Shown in pieces: positions 44,881-53,430 of a stretch of DNA of 64,000 bases. The DNA is from Pseudoxanthobacter soli DSM 19599 (lineage in GTDB: Bacteria > Pseudomonadota > Alphaproteobacteria > Rhizobiales > Segnochrobactraceae). The notes below the pieces were generated by a model. That model ran no database searches. It was not told the origin of the DNA and was given only the letters and a program-made list of their open reading frames with translations. The position numbers were made by a program, and so were the translations under genes. The stretch spans positions 124,001 through 188,000 of the forward strand of contig NZ_FRXO01000002.1 in NCBI RefSeq assembly GCF_900148505.1, read 5' to 3'. Position 1 is the first letter of the stretch; the number at the start of each line of letters is the position of its first letter.

Positions 44881-45096
44881 CGTCACGAACGCTCCCTCAG
44901 CCTCGCTGGCCCGGGGCATCCGCTTCCTTCGGATCGTCAAGGAAAAAGGAGGCAGCCGCAGCCAGCAGAGGCGCTAGCCGCAAATAATCGACGGAAAATG
45001 ACCGAAGCGCGCCTGCGCCGCCGTTACCATGGCACATGCTCTGACTGATCGGGGCCGTTCCGTCAAGCACCGCGAGGGGCTGCGGTCTCCGGCGCG

Positions 45097-46554
45097 TCAG
45101 CCGCCGAGGCTGATCTCACCCTGACGGCGACGCTTCTGCTCGTACATCGCCGCGTCCGCCCGACGCACCGTTTCTTCGAGCGGCTCGCCGCGGCTCGTCG
45201 CCATGCCGATGGACAGGCTCATCCGCCGCTCGGAATGGAACTGATTGTTCAGTTCGGTCAGCTTGCCGATGTGCTCGATCAGCGCCTCGCCGTCGTGCTC
45301 GTCGCCCCCGGGCATCAGCACGGCGAACTCGTCACCGCCGATCCGTGCCGCCACGGCGGGCCGCGCGACGGCATTCGCCAGCACCTCGCCCGCCCGCCGC
45401 AGCAGCGCGTCGCCCGCGGCATGGCCGAGGAGATCGTTCGCGGCCTTCAGCCCGTCGAGGTCCATGACGAGGATCGTGATCGGGAACTGCCCCTTGCGCT
45501 GGAGCCGGTTGAGTTCGTCGGCATAGAAAGAGCGGTTGTGAAGCCGCGTCAGCACATCGTGCTTTCCGAGATATTCGAGATAGGCCTCGGCCTTCTTGCG
45601 CGCGGTGATGTTGGTGAGCGCGATCTGGACCTGCGACCAGTCGTCCTCGAAACCCGGCAGCACCGAGAACTGGAGGTGCAGGTAGAGCTTGTCGCCGCCG
45701 AGGGTGTAGTTCACCACCTCGCGGGTGTGGAACAGCTTGCCCTCCCACAGATCGATCAATTGCTCGCGGAAGGAATCGAGGCTGTTCTCGCCGAAGATGT
45801 CGCCGAAGCGGTGCAGCAGTGCCTCGCGGCTCGGTGCACCGAACAGCTCAAGCGTGTGGCGGTTGATGTCGATCAGCCGGATTTCACTGAGGCAGCGCTC
45901 GACGAACTCGGGATGGACGTTCAGGAACGAGCGGAAATCCTCGATGCCGCGCATCCGCAGGTCATCCGTCAGGGCCTTGATGGCGCTGAAGTCCTCCACC
46001 CACAGCGACACTGGCGAGTGCTGGAACAGGCCGTTGGCATAGGCGGCACTGAACTCCGCCTCCCGCCGCGCCTGCTCACGCGCGCTCACATCCTCGATGG
46101 CGATCAGGATCCGCGACCAGTCCGCTTCCGCGCCCGGCAGCACCACTCCGCGCAGGCTGAGGTCGAGCCGGCGGCCGGCCAGAGTGTGGTTCACCACAGA
46201 AGCCGAGAACCCCGCCGCGCCGTTCCACATTCGCGCGAGTTCGCCGACGTGGGTGACGAGCCGGTCCGTGCCGACGATGCGGTCGAGATGGGCGGAAAGG
46301 GCGTCGAAATCGGGCGCCTCGAACAGCTCCAGCGTCCGCCGGTTGACCCCGAGGAAGCGGATCCGCGCCGCAGCCTCCCGGGCGCGACCGGCATCCTCCG
46401 CAAGGACGGCCTCGAGATCCGTGACGCCGCTACGGCACCATTCGGCGAAGAGCGCGTGAACGCCCTTGCAGTCTTCAAGCCAGAGCGAAACAGGCGCGAG
46501 CTCGAACAGGGTGGCGGCATCCAACGCGAATGCCGTCTCGGGCGGTATCTTCAA
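45097..46554 (-). CDS. Diguanylate cyclase with duplicated PAS-like sensor
   Basis: A 485-residue soluble protein. Two similar sensor units cover residues about 15-160 and 175-320: both begin with APVSLWLED or SPVSLWVED, continue with I-R-x-L-x-[VI]-N-R-x-TLELF, and end with a DWSxxxIAxxxxxARxxA pattern. The GGDEF domain begins near 330 (KHDVLTRLHNR) with an intact GGDEF at 406-410. The inhibitory RxxD site is lost: residues 398-401 read RPAV. It should make cyclic di-GMP without normal product inhibition; the signal is unknown. Confidence 0.92.
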   Translation of the reverse strand: MKIPPETAFALDAATLFELAPVSLWLEDCKGVHALFAEWCRSGVTDLEAVLAEDAGRAREAAARIRFLGVNRRTLELFEAPDFDALSAHLDRIVGTDRLVTHVGELARMWNGAAGFSASVVNHTLAGRRLDLSLRGVVLPGAEADWSRILIAIEDVSAREQARREAEFSAAYANGLFQHSPVSLWVEDFSAIKALTDDLRMRGIEDFRSFLNVHPEFVERCLSEIRLIDINRHTLELFGAPSREALLHRFGDIFGENSLDSFREQLIDLWEGKLFHTREVVNYTLGGDKLYLHLQFSVLPGFEDDWSQVQIALTNITARKKAEAYLEYLGKHDVLTRLHNRSFYADELNRLQRKGQFPITILVMDLDGLKAANDLLGHAAGDALLRRAGEVLANAVARPAVAARIGGDEFAVLMPGGDEHDGEALIEHIGKLTELNNQFHSERRMSLSIGMATSRGEPLEETVRRADAAMYEQKRRRQGEISLGG

Positions 46555-46901
46555 GTCCGTACTCGCGACAGGCGGCCCGAACAGAAGGCCGCGGGTAACA
46601 GTGCAAGCGCCAGCCCCTGTTCACGGAGCGGCGGCTGCCGATGTCGCGAGAGGAGGCCATCGATCAGGCATGTGCGTCGACGGACGCCGAGAGGGCGTTT
46701 GCGACCATCAATGCCTGGTGCTTGTGCGCATTCAGCGCCGCACGGCCGCGCCTACGTGCGGGGCCGAAACAAATGCCCCTCGTTTTTAGTGAAACGACAC
46801 GCAATTTGCAATCAAACTAAAATCGCAGGTCGCCGCGGGGCAGCGGGGCGGCGCCTCGCCGAAAGACCGCATCCCACTGCCCCGCCCGGAATTCGACGAT
46901 G
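46555..46901. other. 347-base gap upstream of the second diguanylate cyclase
   Basis: No credible gene. The part near 46780-46825 is AT-rich and holds TTTTAGT (46784) and ACTAAAA (46816) as distant inverted arms around GCAA-T-TTGC. It lies about 230 bases upstream of the cyclase start and just after the GST stop. Confidence 0.45.
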
Positions 46902-47558
46902 TCACTCCACCTCGTCGGAGGGCACGATCATCGTCTCGGCCTCGGCGGCCTCCGTCCAGGCGAGCATCGCCGGCAGTGCCAGGACGGCATCCATGTAGGC
47001 GCGGGTGTCGGGCGCGACCTCGATATCGTAACGGTCCAGCCGGGTCACGACGGGCGCGAACATGGCGTCGGCGGCGGAAAAAGGCCCGAACAGGAACGGA
47101 CGGTCGTCCGCAAAGGTCGCGCGGGCGTCGCGCCACAGCTGCTCGAGGCGGGCGACGTCGCGCTTCGCGGCCTCTCCGCCGCGATCGGCACGCGGGAACC
47201 GCCGGCCGAGATTCATCGGGCAGGCCGAGCGCAGCGCCATGAAGCCGGCGTGCATCTCCGAGGAGATCGCGCGGGCGTGGGCGCGGGCACCGACGGAACG
47301 CGGCCAGACCGGATGTTCCGGGAACCGCTCCGCCAGATATTCGATGATTGCAAGCGATTCCCAGATGCGGATCGGACCGTCGATCAGGCACGGCACCCGG
47401 CCGGACGGCGAGACCTCGAGGATGCGGGCGTGGGTGTCGGGTTCGTCGAGCGGGATCAGCGTCTCGGTGAAGGGAATTTCGAAATGGGCGAGCGTCAGCC
47501 AGGCCCTGAGCGACCAGGACGAATAGCGCTTGTTGGCGATGACGAGGTGAAGCGGCAT
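46902..47558 (-). CDS. Glutathione S-transferase family protein
   Basis: A 218-residue cytosolic protein. The N-terminal thioredoxin-like domain (ANKRYSSWSLRAWL, SGRVPCLID with the cis-Pro, WESLAIIEYLAERFP) binds glutathione; Ser residues near 13-14 are the likely catalytic hydroxyls. The helical C-terminal domain spans about 85-215. GGAG precedes the ATG by nine bases. The substrate is unknown. It is not in an operon with the cyclase, given the long gap. Confidence 0.9.
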   Translation of the reverse strand: MPLHLVIANKRYSSWSLRAWLTLAHFEIPFTETLIPLDEPDTHARILEVSPSGRVPCLIDGPIRIWESLAIIEYLAERFPEHPVWPRSVGARAHARAISSEMHAGFMALRSACPMNLGRRFPRADRGGEAAKRDVARLEQLWRDARATFADDRPFLFGPFSAADAMFAPVVTRLDRYDIEVAPDTRAYMDAVLALPAMLAWTEAAEAETMIVPSDEVE

Positions 47559-47946
47559 CCAGGCAGTCTCCGCACGAGATCACCGGCCGGCGGCCGGCTT
47601 CCGTCGGCACAATGGCCGCTCGCCACGCCGGCGACCAACGAAATTCGCTGATGCCGGCATCACCGGGCTGAATGGATGCCGCACGGGCGGCGAAGCCCGT
47701 CCCCGGCGCCGAAACGGGATATCGGGGACTTCCCGGACAGTCCCCCTGCCCCGACGGCGATGCACGCGCTATTCTGTGGCAGCGGCTTGGAGCGCTTTCG
47801 GATCTGAGGGGATCATCCGACCCAAAAGAAATCGCTCCGGATTAAAAACCTTGGGCATATCCCGGCCAGATCGCCTCGATCTGGCTGAGATGTGGTCTCG
47901 GACGCCGGTCCAGATATCAGTCCAGATCTTGCGCGGGATAGCATCG
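47559..47946. other. Divergent promoter region with a reversed repeat
   Basis: Apart from a reversed, decayed copy of the intergenic repeat (47789-47892) and a small ACGGGC/GCCCGT hairpin (47683-47700), nothing gene-like is seen. The exact 3' limit depends on the uncertain start of the DUF599 gene. Confidence 0.5.
47789..47892. repeat. RIME-like repeat, copy E (reversed, diverged)
   Basis: Read on the minus strand it gives the same order as copy C: a decayed first palindrome (CCAGATCGAGGCGATCTGG), GGGATATGCCC, then AATCCGGAGCGATTTCTT, TCGGATGATC and GAAAGCGCTCC. It lies upstream of the DUF599 gene, and a long in-frame extension of that gene through it is not believed. Confidence 0.75.
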
Positions 47947-48657
47947 GTGCCCTCCTTCAGCCTCCTCGACTATCTCGCCCTCGGCTGGTTCGTGATCGGC
48001 TGGCTCGTCTACGGCACCTTGATCGACTACAGCCCGTGGACGCGCGAGACGCTGTCCGAAACCATGCGGGAGGAACGCCGGCGGTGGATGCGCATGATGG
48101 CGACCCGCGAGAACCGGATCGTCGATGCCAGCATCATGAGCGGGCTGCAGAACGGCACCGCGTTCTTCGCCTCCACCGCCGTTCTGGCGATCGGCGGCGC
48201 GCTGGCGCTGCTGAACTCGACCGACCGGCTGATCCAGATCTTCTCGGACCTCGCGGTACCGACCCCGGCTGCCCGGCAGATTTGGGAGGCGAAAGGGATC
48301 GGCCTGCTGCTGATCTATTCCTATGCCTTCTTCAAGTTCGGCTGGTCGTACCGGCTGTTCAACTATGCCTCGATCCTGATGGGCGCGGTGCCGCCGCCGA
48401 AGGAGGTCGACACCCCGGCCGGCTGGGCGGCGGTGGAGCGGGCGGCCGCGATGGCGAACGCCGCCGGCCACCAGTTCAAGCTGGGCCTGCGGGCGTTCTT
48501 CCTGTCCATCGGTTTTCTCGGCTGGCTGGCGGGCCCGGTCGCGTTCTTCGTCGCGACCACGCTCATCCTCTATGTGCAGGCGCGGCGCCAGTTCTGGTCC
48601 GCCTCCCACCATGCCGCGCGCCTGACCGAGGCGCCGCCGGATCACAAGAGGCCCTGA
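47947..48657 (+). CDS. DUF599 family membrane protein
   Basis: A 236-residue protein with four hydrophobic helices (about residues 5-25, 68-90, 115-135, 195-218). The opening LLDYLALGWFVIGWLVYG-TLIDYS and the MNxxRxxWMxxMxxRxxRIVD-like segment (here REERRRWMRMMATRENRIVD) are DUF599 hallmarks. The function is unknown. Start uncertain: GTG 47947 lets the protein begin at the conserved region; ATG 47890 is the alternative. Confidence 0.82.
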   Translation: MPSFSLLDYLALGWFVIGWLVYGTLIDYSPWTRETLSETMREERRRWMRMMATRENRIVDASIMSGLQNGTAFFASTAVLAIGGALALLNSTDRLIQIFSDLAVPTPAARQIWEAKGIGLLLIYSYAFFKFGWSYRLFNYASILMGAVPPPKEVDTPAGWAAVERAAAMANAAGHQFKLGLRAFFLSIGFLGWLAGPVAFFVATTLILYVQARRQFWSASHHAARLTEAPPDHKRP

Positions 48658-48718
48658 TCTCCGCCGGCGCTGGCCAGACGGTGCCGCACCACCCGATGCG
48701 CCGGGCGGCGGCAGGCCG

Positions 48719-49087
48719 TCATTCGTCGCAATCCGATACCGCGATACCGCAGCCAGCGCCGCACGCTTCCTTCGCCTTCGATTCGGCGATCTTCAGCGTC
48801 GGCCCCCAGCCCACACCGTAGTTGGACGAGGACGCGGCATAGGCGCCGCACTGATCGTAGCGCACGGCGATATGGCAGTTGCCGTTGCCGGCCGACTTGC
48901 ATTCGGCAAGTGCGTTCTTGCCGGCCTCGTCGCGGGTCGAACCCGAACCCACTCCGTAGCCGATGTCCTTCGCCGCCACGCCATCCTCGTCGTCGACGGC
49001 GATGGCGCCGGCCGCCCGAGCCTCGATGGCGGCCAAGCCGAGAACCACGCCGAGCCCCACGACCAGCGCCAGTCCGATTGATTTCAT
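48719..49087 (-). CDS. DUF4189-type exported protein
   Basis: A 122-residue protein with a signal peptide (residues about 1-25, ending ARAAGA). The mature part matches DUF4189: repeated ALAECKS, NCHIAVRYDQCGAYA, GWGPTLKIAESKAKEACG and CGIAVSDCDE, with cysteines suited to disulphides. Family members are small periplasmic or secreted proteins without known activity. Two ATGs are possible (49093 and 49087); the second has AGGA five bases before it. Confidence 0.85.
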   Translation of the reverse strand: MKSIGLALVVGLGVVLGLAAIEARAAGAIAVDDEDGVAAKDIGYGVGSGSTRDEAGKNALAECKSAGNGNCHIAVRYDQCGAYAASSSNYGVGWGPTLKIAESKAKEACGAGCGIAVSDCDE

Positions 49088-49182
49088 GTGCATCCTGCAG
49101 CCCCGTTTGATTGCCAGCGCCGCCAGACTATCCCGCCGCGCGGCCGAAGGGAGCCCCGCCGGGAGAGAAAACCACCGAACTC

Positions 49183-49980
49183 TCAGGGCGCGGGAAGCAG
49201 CGCGGACGACCGGCCGGCCAAGCGGTAGGCGATGAGGGCTTCGATTTCGCGCGTCGCGGCATCCGTCGCCGCCAGCCCGGCGAGCGCGTCGGGCCGGCGG
49301 AGCCAAAGATCGGCGCCCTCGGGGACGCGGTAATCCACCGGCCAAGGCACGAGACCCGGCCAGCCCGCCGCCCTGAAGGTCCCGACGGCACGCGGCATAT
49401 GGGCGGCGGAGGTGACGAGAAGCCACGTCGAGCCGAGGCCGGGACGAACGATCGCCATCGACGCCGTCGCGTTCTCCCAGGTGCTGCGGGAGCCGGTTTC
49501 GAGGACGAGACGTGCGGGATCGATGCCGATGCTGCGGGCGATTTCGGCGGCGCTCTCCGCCTCCGGCACCGCATGCCCGGTACGCGGCTCGAACTTGTTG
49601 CCGCCGGACAGCACGATCGGCACGCCCGGATAGCGGTGCGCGAGATCGGCGACCGCCACGATCCGGTCCGCTGCCTCGAGCAGTTCGGGCCTTCCCCGCT
49701 CCGCGGTGACGACGGTGTCGAGGTAACCGCCGAGGACGATTATGCCGTCGACATGGCCGGGCAAGGCGGGCTGCGGAAACCGGTTTTCCAAAGCTCGCAG
49801 CACGAGCGCGCCGGTGGGCAGGAAGCCGAACACCACGAGGCCCACGGCGGCGAGGCCGCAAGCGAATAACCCCGCGCGGCGCCATCCGACGGACAGCGCG
49901 ACGGCGCCGGCGATCGCGAGAAACGCGATGATGTTGGAGGGTTGGGCGAGCGCGGCGATGGCCCAGATCAGCGGCGTCAT
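49183..49980 (-). CDS. YdcF/DUF218 family membrane protein
   Basis: A 265-residue protein. Two helices lie at about residues 5-30 and 36-58, then a DUF218 domain with DGIIVLGGYLDT near 80, VLSGGNKF near 125, ETGSRSTWENA near 163 and VTSAAHMPRAV near 190, the standard four motifs. The related E. coli proteins SanA, ElyC and YdcF act on envelope homeostasis or bind S-adenosylmethionine; the role here is unknown. Confidence 0.9.
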   Translation of the reverse strand: MTPLIWAIAALAQPSNIIAFLAIAGAVALSVGWRRAGLFACGLAAVGLVVFGFLPTGALVLRALENRFPQPALPGHVDGIIVLGGYLDTVVTAERGRPELLEAADRIVAVADLAHRYPGVPIVLSGGNKFEPRTGHAVPEAESAAEIARSIGIDPARLVLETGSRSTWENATASMAIVRPGLGSTWLLVTSAAHMPRAVGTFRAAGWPGLVPWPVDYRVPEGADLWLRRPDALAGLAATDAATREIEALIAYRLAGRSSALLPAP

Positions 49981-50105
49981 GTCAGGGGATCACCGAGGAG
50001 CGCCAACATCCGGGGTAGCCAGCATCCCGGGCCGCTCATGGCCGCGGACGCCTGCTCGCCGGGACCGCAGGATCCGCCCGGCCGCACGGCGCTGAAAAGC
50101 CGGCA

Positions 50106-50127
50106 GGGGCGCCGCTTCGGGCGCCCC
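50106..50127. terminator. Hairpin after the ClpP paralogue
   Basis: Perfect eight-base stem GGGGCGCC / GGCGCCCC with loop GCTTCG, just downstream of the clpP-like stop. No T-run follows; a terminator role is tentative. Confidence 0.45.
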
Positions 50128-50137
50128 GCCATCGATG

Positions 50138-50752
50138 TCAGGCGAGTTCGGTGATGCTCGACACCACCCGGCCGACGAGGCCGTAGGCGATGGCTTCGTC
50201 CGGCGCCATCCAGTAATCGCGGTCGGTGTCCTTCTCGATACGCTCGAAGGGCTGGCCGGTGGCGGCGGCGAAGATGTGGTTCAGGCGGTCGCGCATCTTG
50301 ATGATCTCGCGGGCCTGGATCTCGATGTCCGTCGCCGGGCCGCCGGTGCCGCCGGACGGTTGATGCAGCAGGAAGCGCGTGTTCGGCGTGCAGAACCGGC
50401 GCTCCACGGGCACGGAGACATAGATCAGCGCGCCGGCGCTCGCCACCCAGCCCATGCCGAGGATGTTCACCTTCGGGCGGATGAAGCGGATGGCGTCGTG
50501 AATCATGTCGCCCGATTCGACGTGGCCGCCGGGCGACGACACCACGACGGTGATCGGGTCTTCGGAAACCTGCGCCAGGGCGAACAGGCGGGCGGTCACG
50601 TCGCGAGCCAGTTCCTGGGTGATGCCGCCGGTGATGAGAACCGTGCGCGCATCGAACAGATGGCGGTCGACGGGAATCGAAGCCAGGGTCTTGGTCTTCT
50701 CGTCCTCCTCCTCATCGTCAAGGCGCGAAAGGTGGACCTTGTAATCCTTCAT
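50138..50752 (-). CDS. ClpP-like serine protease (paralogue)
   Basis: A 204-residue S14-family subunit with a complete catalytic triad: Ser105 in GWVASAGAL, His130 in FLLHQPSGG, and Asp179 in [12 protein letters not shown]. The N-terminal 25 residues are acidic ([12 protein letters not shown]) and differ from the processed leader and gate loop of canonical ClpP. No clpX or clpA lies nearby, so this is probably an accessory ClpP that may form mixed rings or work alone. Confidence 0.88.
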   Translation of the reverse strand: MKDYKVHLSRLDDEEEDEKTKTLASIPVDRHLFDARTVLITGGITQELARDVTARLFALAQVSEDPITVVVSSPGGHVESGDMIHDAIRFIRPKVNILGMGWVASAGALIYVSVPVERRFCTPNTRFLLHQPSGGTGGPATDIEIQAREIIKMRDRLNHIFAAATGQPFERIEKDTDRDYWMAPDEAIAYGLVGRVVSSITELA

Positions 50753-51024
50753 GCCGGAACTCGCTCGATCGCAATGGCTGGCGTCGGACACGCCTGCCGG
50801 GAAGGGCAGTCCCTTACTTAGGGCACCGCCGGCCAACGCGCAAACCGGTCGAAGGAGAAAAGCCGGCCGGAAGGTTCGACGGGCCGCGCCACCGGCAAGG
50901 TTCGTTGGCAATTCGCCCGCGCCGTGCTACGTCGCCGAGCGGCAGAGCCGATCCCCGCGGGACCATCGGCCTCGGTCGGCAACCGTCCGGATCCCTCCTC
51001 CCGAACCCGTCGAACAGAGCGGAC

Positions 51025-51807
51025 ATGGTGGCAACAACGGTACGGATCGAGAAACTCGCGTTCATGTCGAGCGAGGCGGACGGCGCGCGGCGTGCCCGCG
51101 AGGAACTCGTGCGGCGCTATGGCGAGGTTCCGCCCGAGGAAGCCGACGCAGTGGTCGCGCTCGGCGGCGACGGGCTGATGCTCGAGGCGCTGCATCGCTT
51201 CATGAACACCGGGCGGCCGATCTATGGCATGAACCGCGGCTCGGTCGGCTTCCTCATGAACGATTATCGCGAAGAGGACCTGCGCGACCGGCTTTCGGCG
51301 GCCGAGATCGTGGCGCTCAAGCCGCTCAAGATGGAAGTGGTCGATCAGGACGGCGCCCGCCACGTCGCCCACGCCTTCAACGAGGTTTCGCTGCTGCGGG
51401 AACTTCATCAGGCGGCGAAGCTGTCGATCTCCATCGACGGCCGCGTGCGGCTGGAGGAGCTGATCTGCGACGGCATCCTGATCGCGACACCCGCCGGTTC
51501 GACCGCCTACAATCTTTCGGCCCACGGCCCGATCCTGCCGATCAACGCGCAATTGCTCGCCCTGACGCCGATCAGCGCCTTCCGGCCCCGGCGCTGGCGC
51601 GGGGCCCTGCTTTCCACCCGCGCCCGCGTGCGTATCGATGTGTTCGAGGCCGACAAGCGGCCGGTGGCCGCCGCCGCCGATCACACCGAGATCCGCTCCA
51701 TCGCGAGCGTGGTGGTCTACGAGGATTCCCAATCGGAAAGCCTCGTGATGTTCGACCCCGACCACTCGTGGGAAGAGCGCAATCTTTCCGAGCAGTTCCG
51801 TTACTGA
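51025..51807 (+). CDS. nadK: NAD kinase
   Basis: A 260-residue enzyme phosphorylating NAD to NADP. The GGDG motif is at 47-50 ([11 protein letters not shown]), followed by [13 protein letters not shown] and the diacylglycerol-kinase-like [16 protein letters not shown]. The length is short but normal for alphaproteobacteria. Start 51025 ([13 protein letters not shown]) is chosen on family alignment. Divergent from the clpP-like gene. Confidence 0.94.
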   Translation: MVATTVRIEKLAFMSSEADGARRAREELVRRYGEVPPEEADAVVALGGDGLMLEALHRFMNTGRPIYGMNRGSVGFLMNDYREEDLRDRLSAAEIVALKPLKMEVVDQDGARHVAHAFNEVSLLRELHQAAKLSISIDGRVRLEELICDGILIATPAGSTAYNLSAHGPILPINAQLLALTPISAFRPRRWRGALLSTRARVRIDVFEADKRPVAAAADHTEIRSIASVVVYEDSQSESLVMFDPDHSWEERNLSEQFRY

Positions 51808-51816
51808 ACGCCGGCC

Positions 51817-52440
51817 TCACGCGCCGTTGCCGCCGCCGCGCGGGCGCCGCATCGTGAACAGCGCGCCGGCATTGGCCGCGGCGAAATCGAAATAGCCGAG
51901 CCGGGCGAGCGGCTGGATCCTCGCCGTGTCGAACAGGCCGTCGACGAGGGCACCATCGTCGATGTGAATGCCGACGACGATGCCGATCGCCATGTACTGA
52001 TCGACCGCGCGGCCGTCGAGATCGGTGAGCGGCACGGTCTTCAGCAGCCTGCATTCCAGCGCGGCCGGCGCCTCGCCGACGCGGGGCGGCGCGACCGCGA
52101 CCGACGGCACCGGCGTCAGCCCGGCGAACGCGAACTCCGACTGCCCTTCCTGCAGCGGTGCTGAGGTGAGGTTCATCGCCTCCCGCAATCCGTAGGTCGC
52201 GACGTTGCAGACGAACTCGCCGGTCGCCTCGATGTTGGCGATGGTGTGCTTGTGGCCGCTCGACGACACCATCACCATGTGAGGTCGCTCGCAGACAGCG
52301 TTGAAGAAGCTGTACGGCGCGAGGTTCGGCCGGCCCTGCCGGTCGACGGTCGAGATCCAGCCGATGGGCCGTGGTGCGACCAGCGCCTTGAACGGATCAT
52401 GCGGCAGGCCGTGGTCGTTGCGGATCGCGTCGTAGTACAT
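51817..52440 (-). CDS. Flavin reductase family protein (FMN split barrel)
   Basis: A 207-residue protein with the family opening DPFKALVAPRPIGWISTVD, then NLAPYSFFNAVCERPHMVM, which binds FMN, and the FVCNVATYGLREAMNLTS segment. It probably reduces free flavin or acts as a small FMN oxidoreductase; the partner is unknown. It ends nine bases from the nadK stop (convergent) and follows the second nitroreductase with about 26 bases between them, suggesting a two-gene operon. Confidence 0.9.
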   Translation of the reverse strand: MYYDAIRNDHGLPHDPFKALVAPRPIGWISTVDRQGRPNLAPYSFFNAVCERPHMVMVSSSGHKHTIANIEATGEFVCNVATYGLREAMNLTSAPLQEGQSEFAFAGLTPVPSVAVAPPRVGEAPAALECRLLKTVPLTDLDGRAVDQYMAIGIVVGIHIDDGALVDGLFDTARIQPLARLGYFDFAAANAGALFTMRRPRGGGNGA

Positions 52441-52466
52441 CGCTGGTTCCCGGTTTGCGGCGCCGC

Positions 52467-53060
52467 TCAGCGATAGTCGCTGACGAGGCTCGGCACATCC
52501 GGCCGGTCGCGCTCGAACGGCGGCTGCATCGGCGTGCCGATATGGACGAAGCCGGCGAAGCGCTCGCCCTCACCGAGGCCGAGAATCTCGCCGGCCTCCG
52601 CGTCGTAGGCGACCCATTCCGTCACCCACTGGCCGGCGAAGCCGAACGCATGGGCGGCATGGAGCAGGTTGAAACAGACCGCGCCCGCGGAGAGTTCCTG
52701 TTCCCACAGCGGGATCTTGGGATGGTTCGGCTGGGGCTTCGACACCACGCCGACCACGAGCGGCGCCCGGGTGAAGCGCTGACGCTCGGCGTCGAGCTGC
52801 GGCGCCCGCGCGTCGGGATTGCGCGCAGCAACGAGTGCGGCAAGGCGCTCTCCCGCCGCTTTCGCCCCCTCGCCGCGATAGAGGATGAACCGCCACGGCG
52901 CGAGCTTGCCGTGATCCGGCACGCGCGCGGCGATGGTCAGAATCTGCGACAGCGTCTCTTCATCCGGCCCGGGCGCGCCGAGCTGGATGGCCGGGATGGA
53001 GCGGCGCACCTTCAGATAGGACGCGAGATCGGACACGGGGGCGGTCATGGCACTGGACAT
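52467..53060 (-). CDS. Nitroreductase family protein (YdjA-like), second paralogue
   Basis: A 197-residue flavoenzyme with VRRSIPAIQLGAPGP, ILTIAARVPDHGKLAPWRFI, PLWEQELSAGAVCFNLL and FVHIGTP. It shares the IAARVPDHG motif with the gene at 8002, so the two are paralogues. The start at 53060 has GGAG nine bases upstream; an ATG four codons later is possible. It is probably co-transcribed with the flavin reductase gene. Confidence 0.9.
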   Translation of the reverse strand: MSSAMTAPVSDLASYLKVRRSIPAIQLGAPGPDEETLSQILTIAARVPDHGKLAPWRFILYRGEGAKAAGERLAALVAARNPDARAPQLDAERQRFTRAPLVVGVVSKPQPNHPKIPLWEQELSAGAVCFNLLHAAHAFGFAGQWVTEWVAYDAEAGEILGLGEGERFAGFVHIGTPMQPPFERDRPDVPSLVSDYR

Positions 53061-53430
53061 GAGACTGGGCTCCGGCTTTCGACGGGCAGGTCCGCAGGGG
53101 GTGCGGACAGGAAGACGGGCGCGGCGGACGGCGCGACGATTGCACGGCACTGCAGCCGGCCCATGGACTGAGATCGGATGGGAGAGCACCTTTCGTGTCA
53201 ACACGCAATCCCGCATCGCCGGGCGGGGCGATCGCATGGCAGGGCCGCCCGCGCGGATTATCGCGATGATCAAGTCTTGAATTCGCCGCCGTTCTCGGTG
53301 ATGCCTTTGCGCTTGCAGACGGATGCCCCTCGCCAGCGCCACGCGCACCGTGGACGCGGCGACGGATGAAGACGGAACAGGGATCGCCGATGGCGAACGA
53401 CTCCATGCTGCCGGAGCGCCGAAGCCGGCG
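53061..53430. other. 370-base gap between nitroreductase and repeat-protein genes
   Basis: No convincing gene or structured element; moderately GC-rich with a short AT-rich patch around 53255-53290 that may hold a promoter. Confidence 0.45.

Noticed and set aside
47776-47946. An N-terminal extension of the DUF599 protein beginning upstream of the repeat.
   Set aside because: The extra residues are translated from the intergenic repeat and match nothing in the family; the conserved protein begins near 47947.
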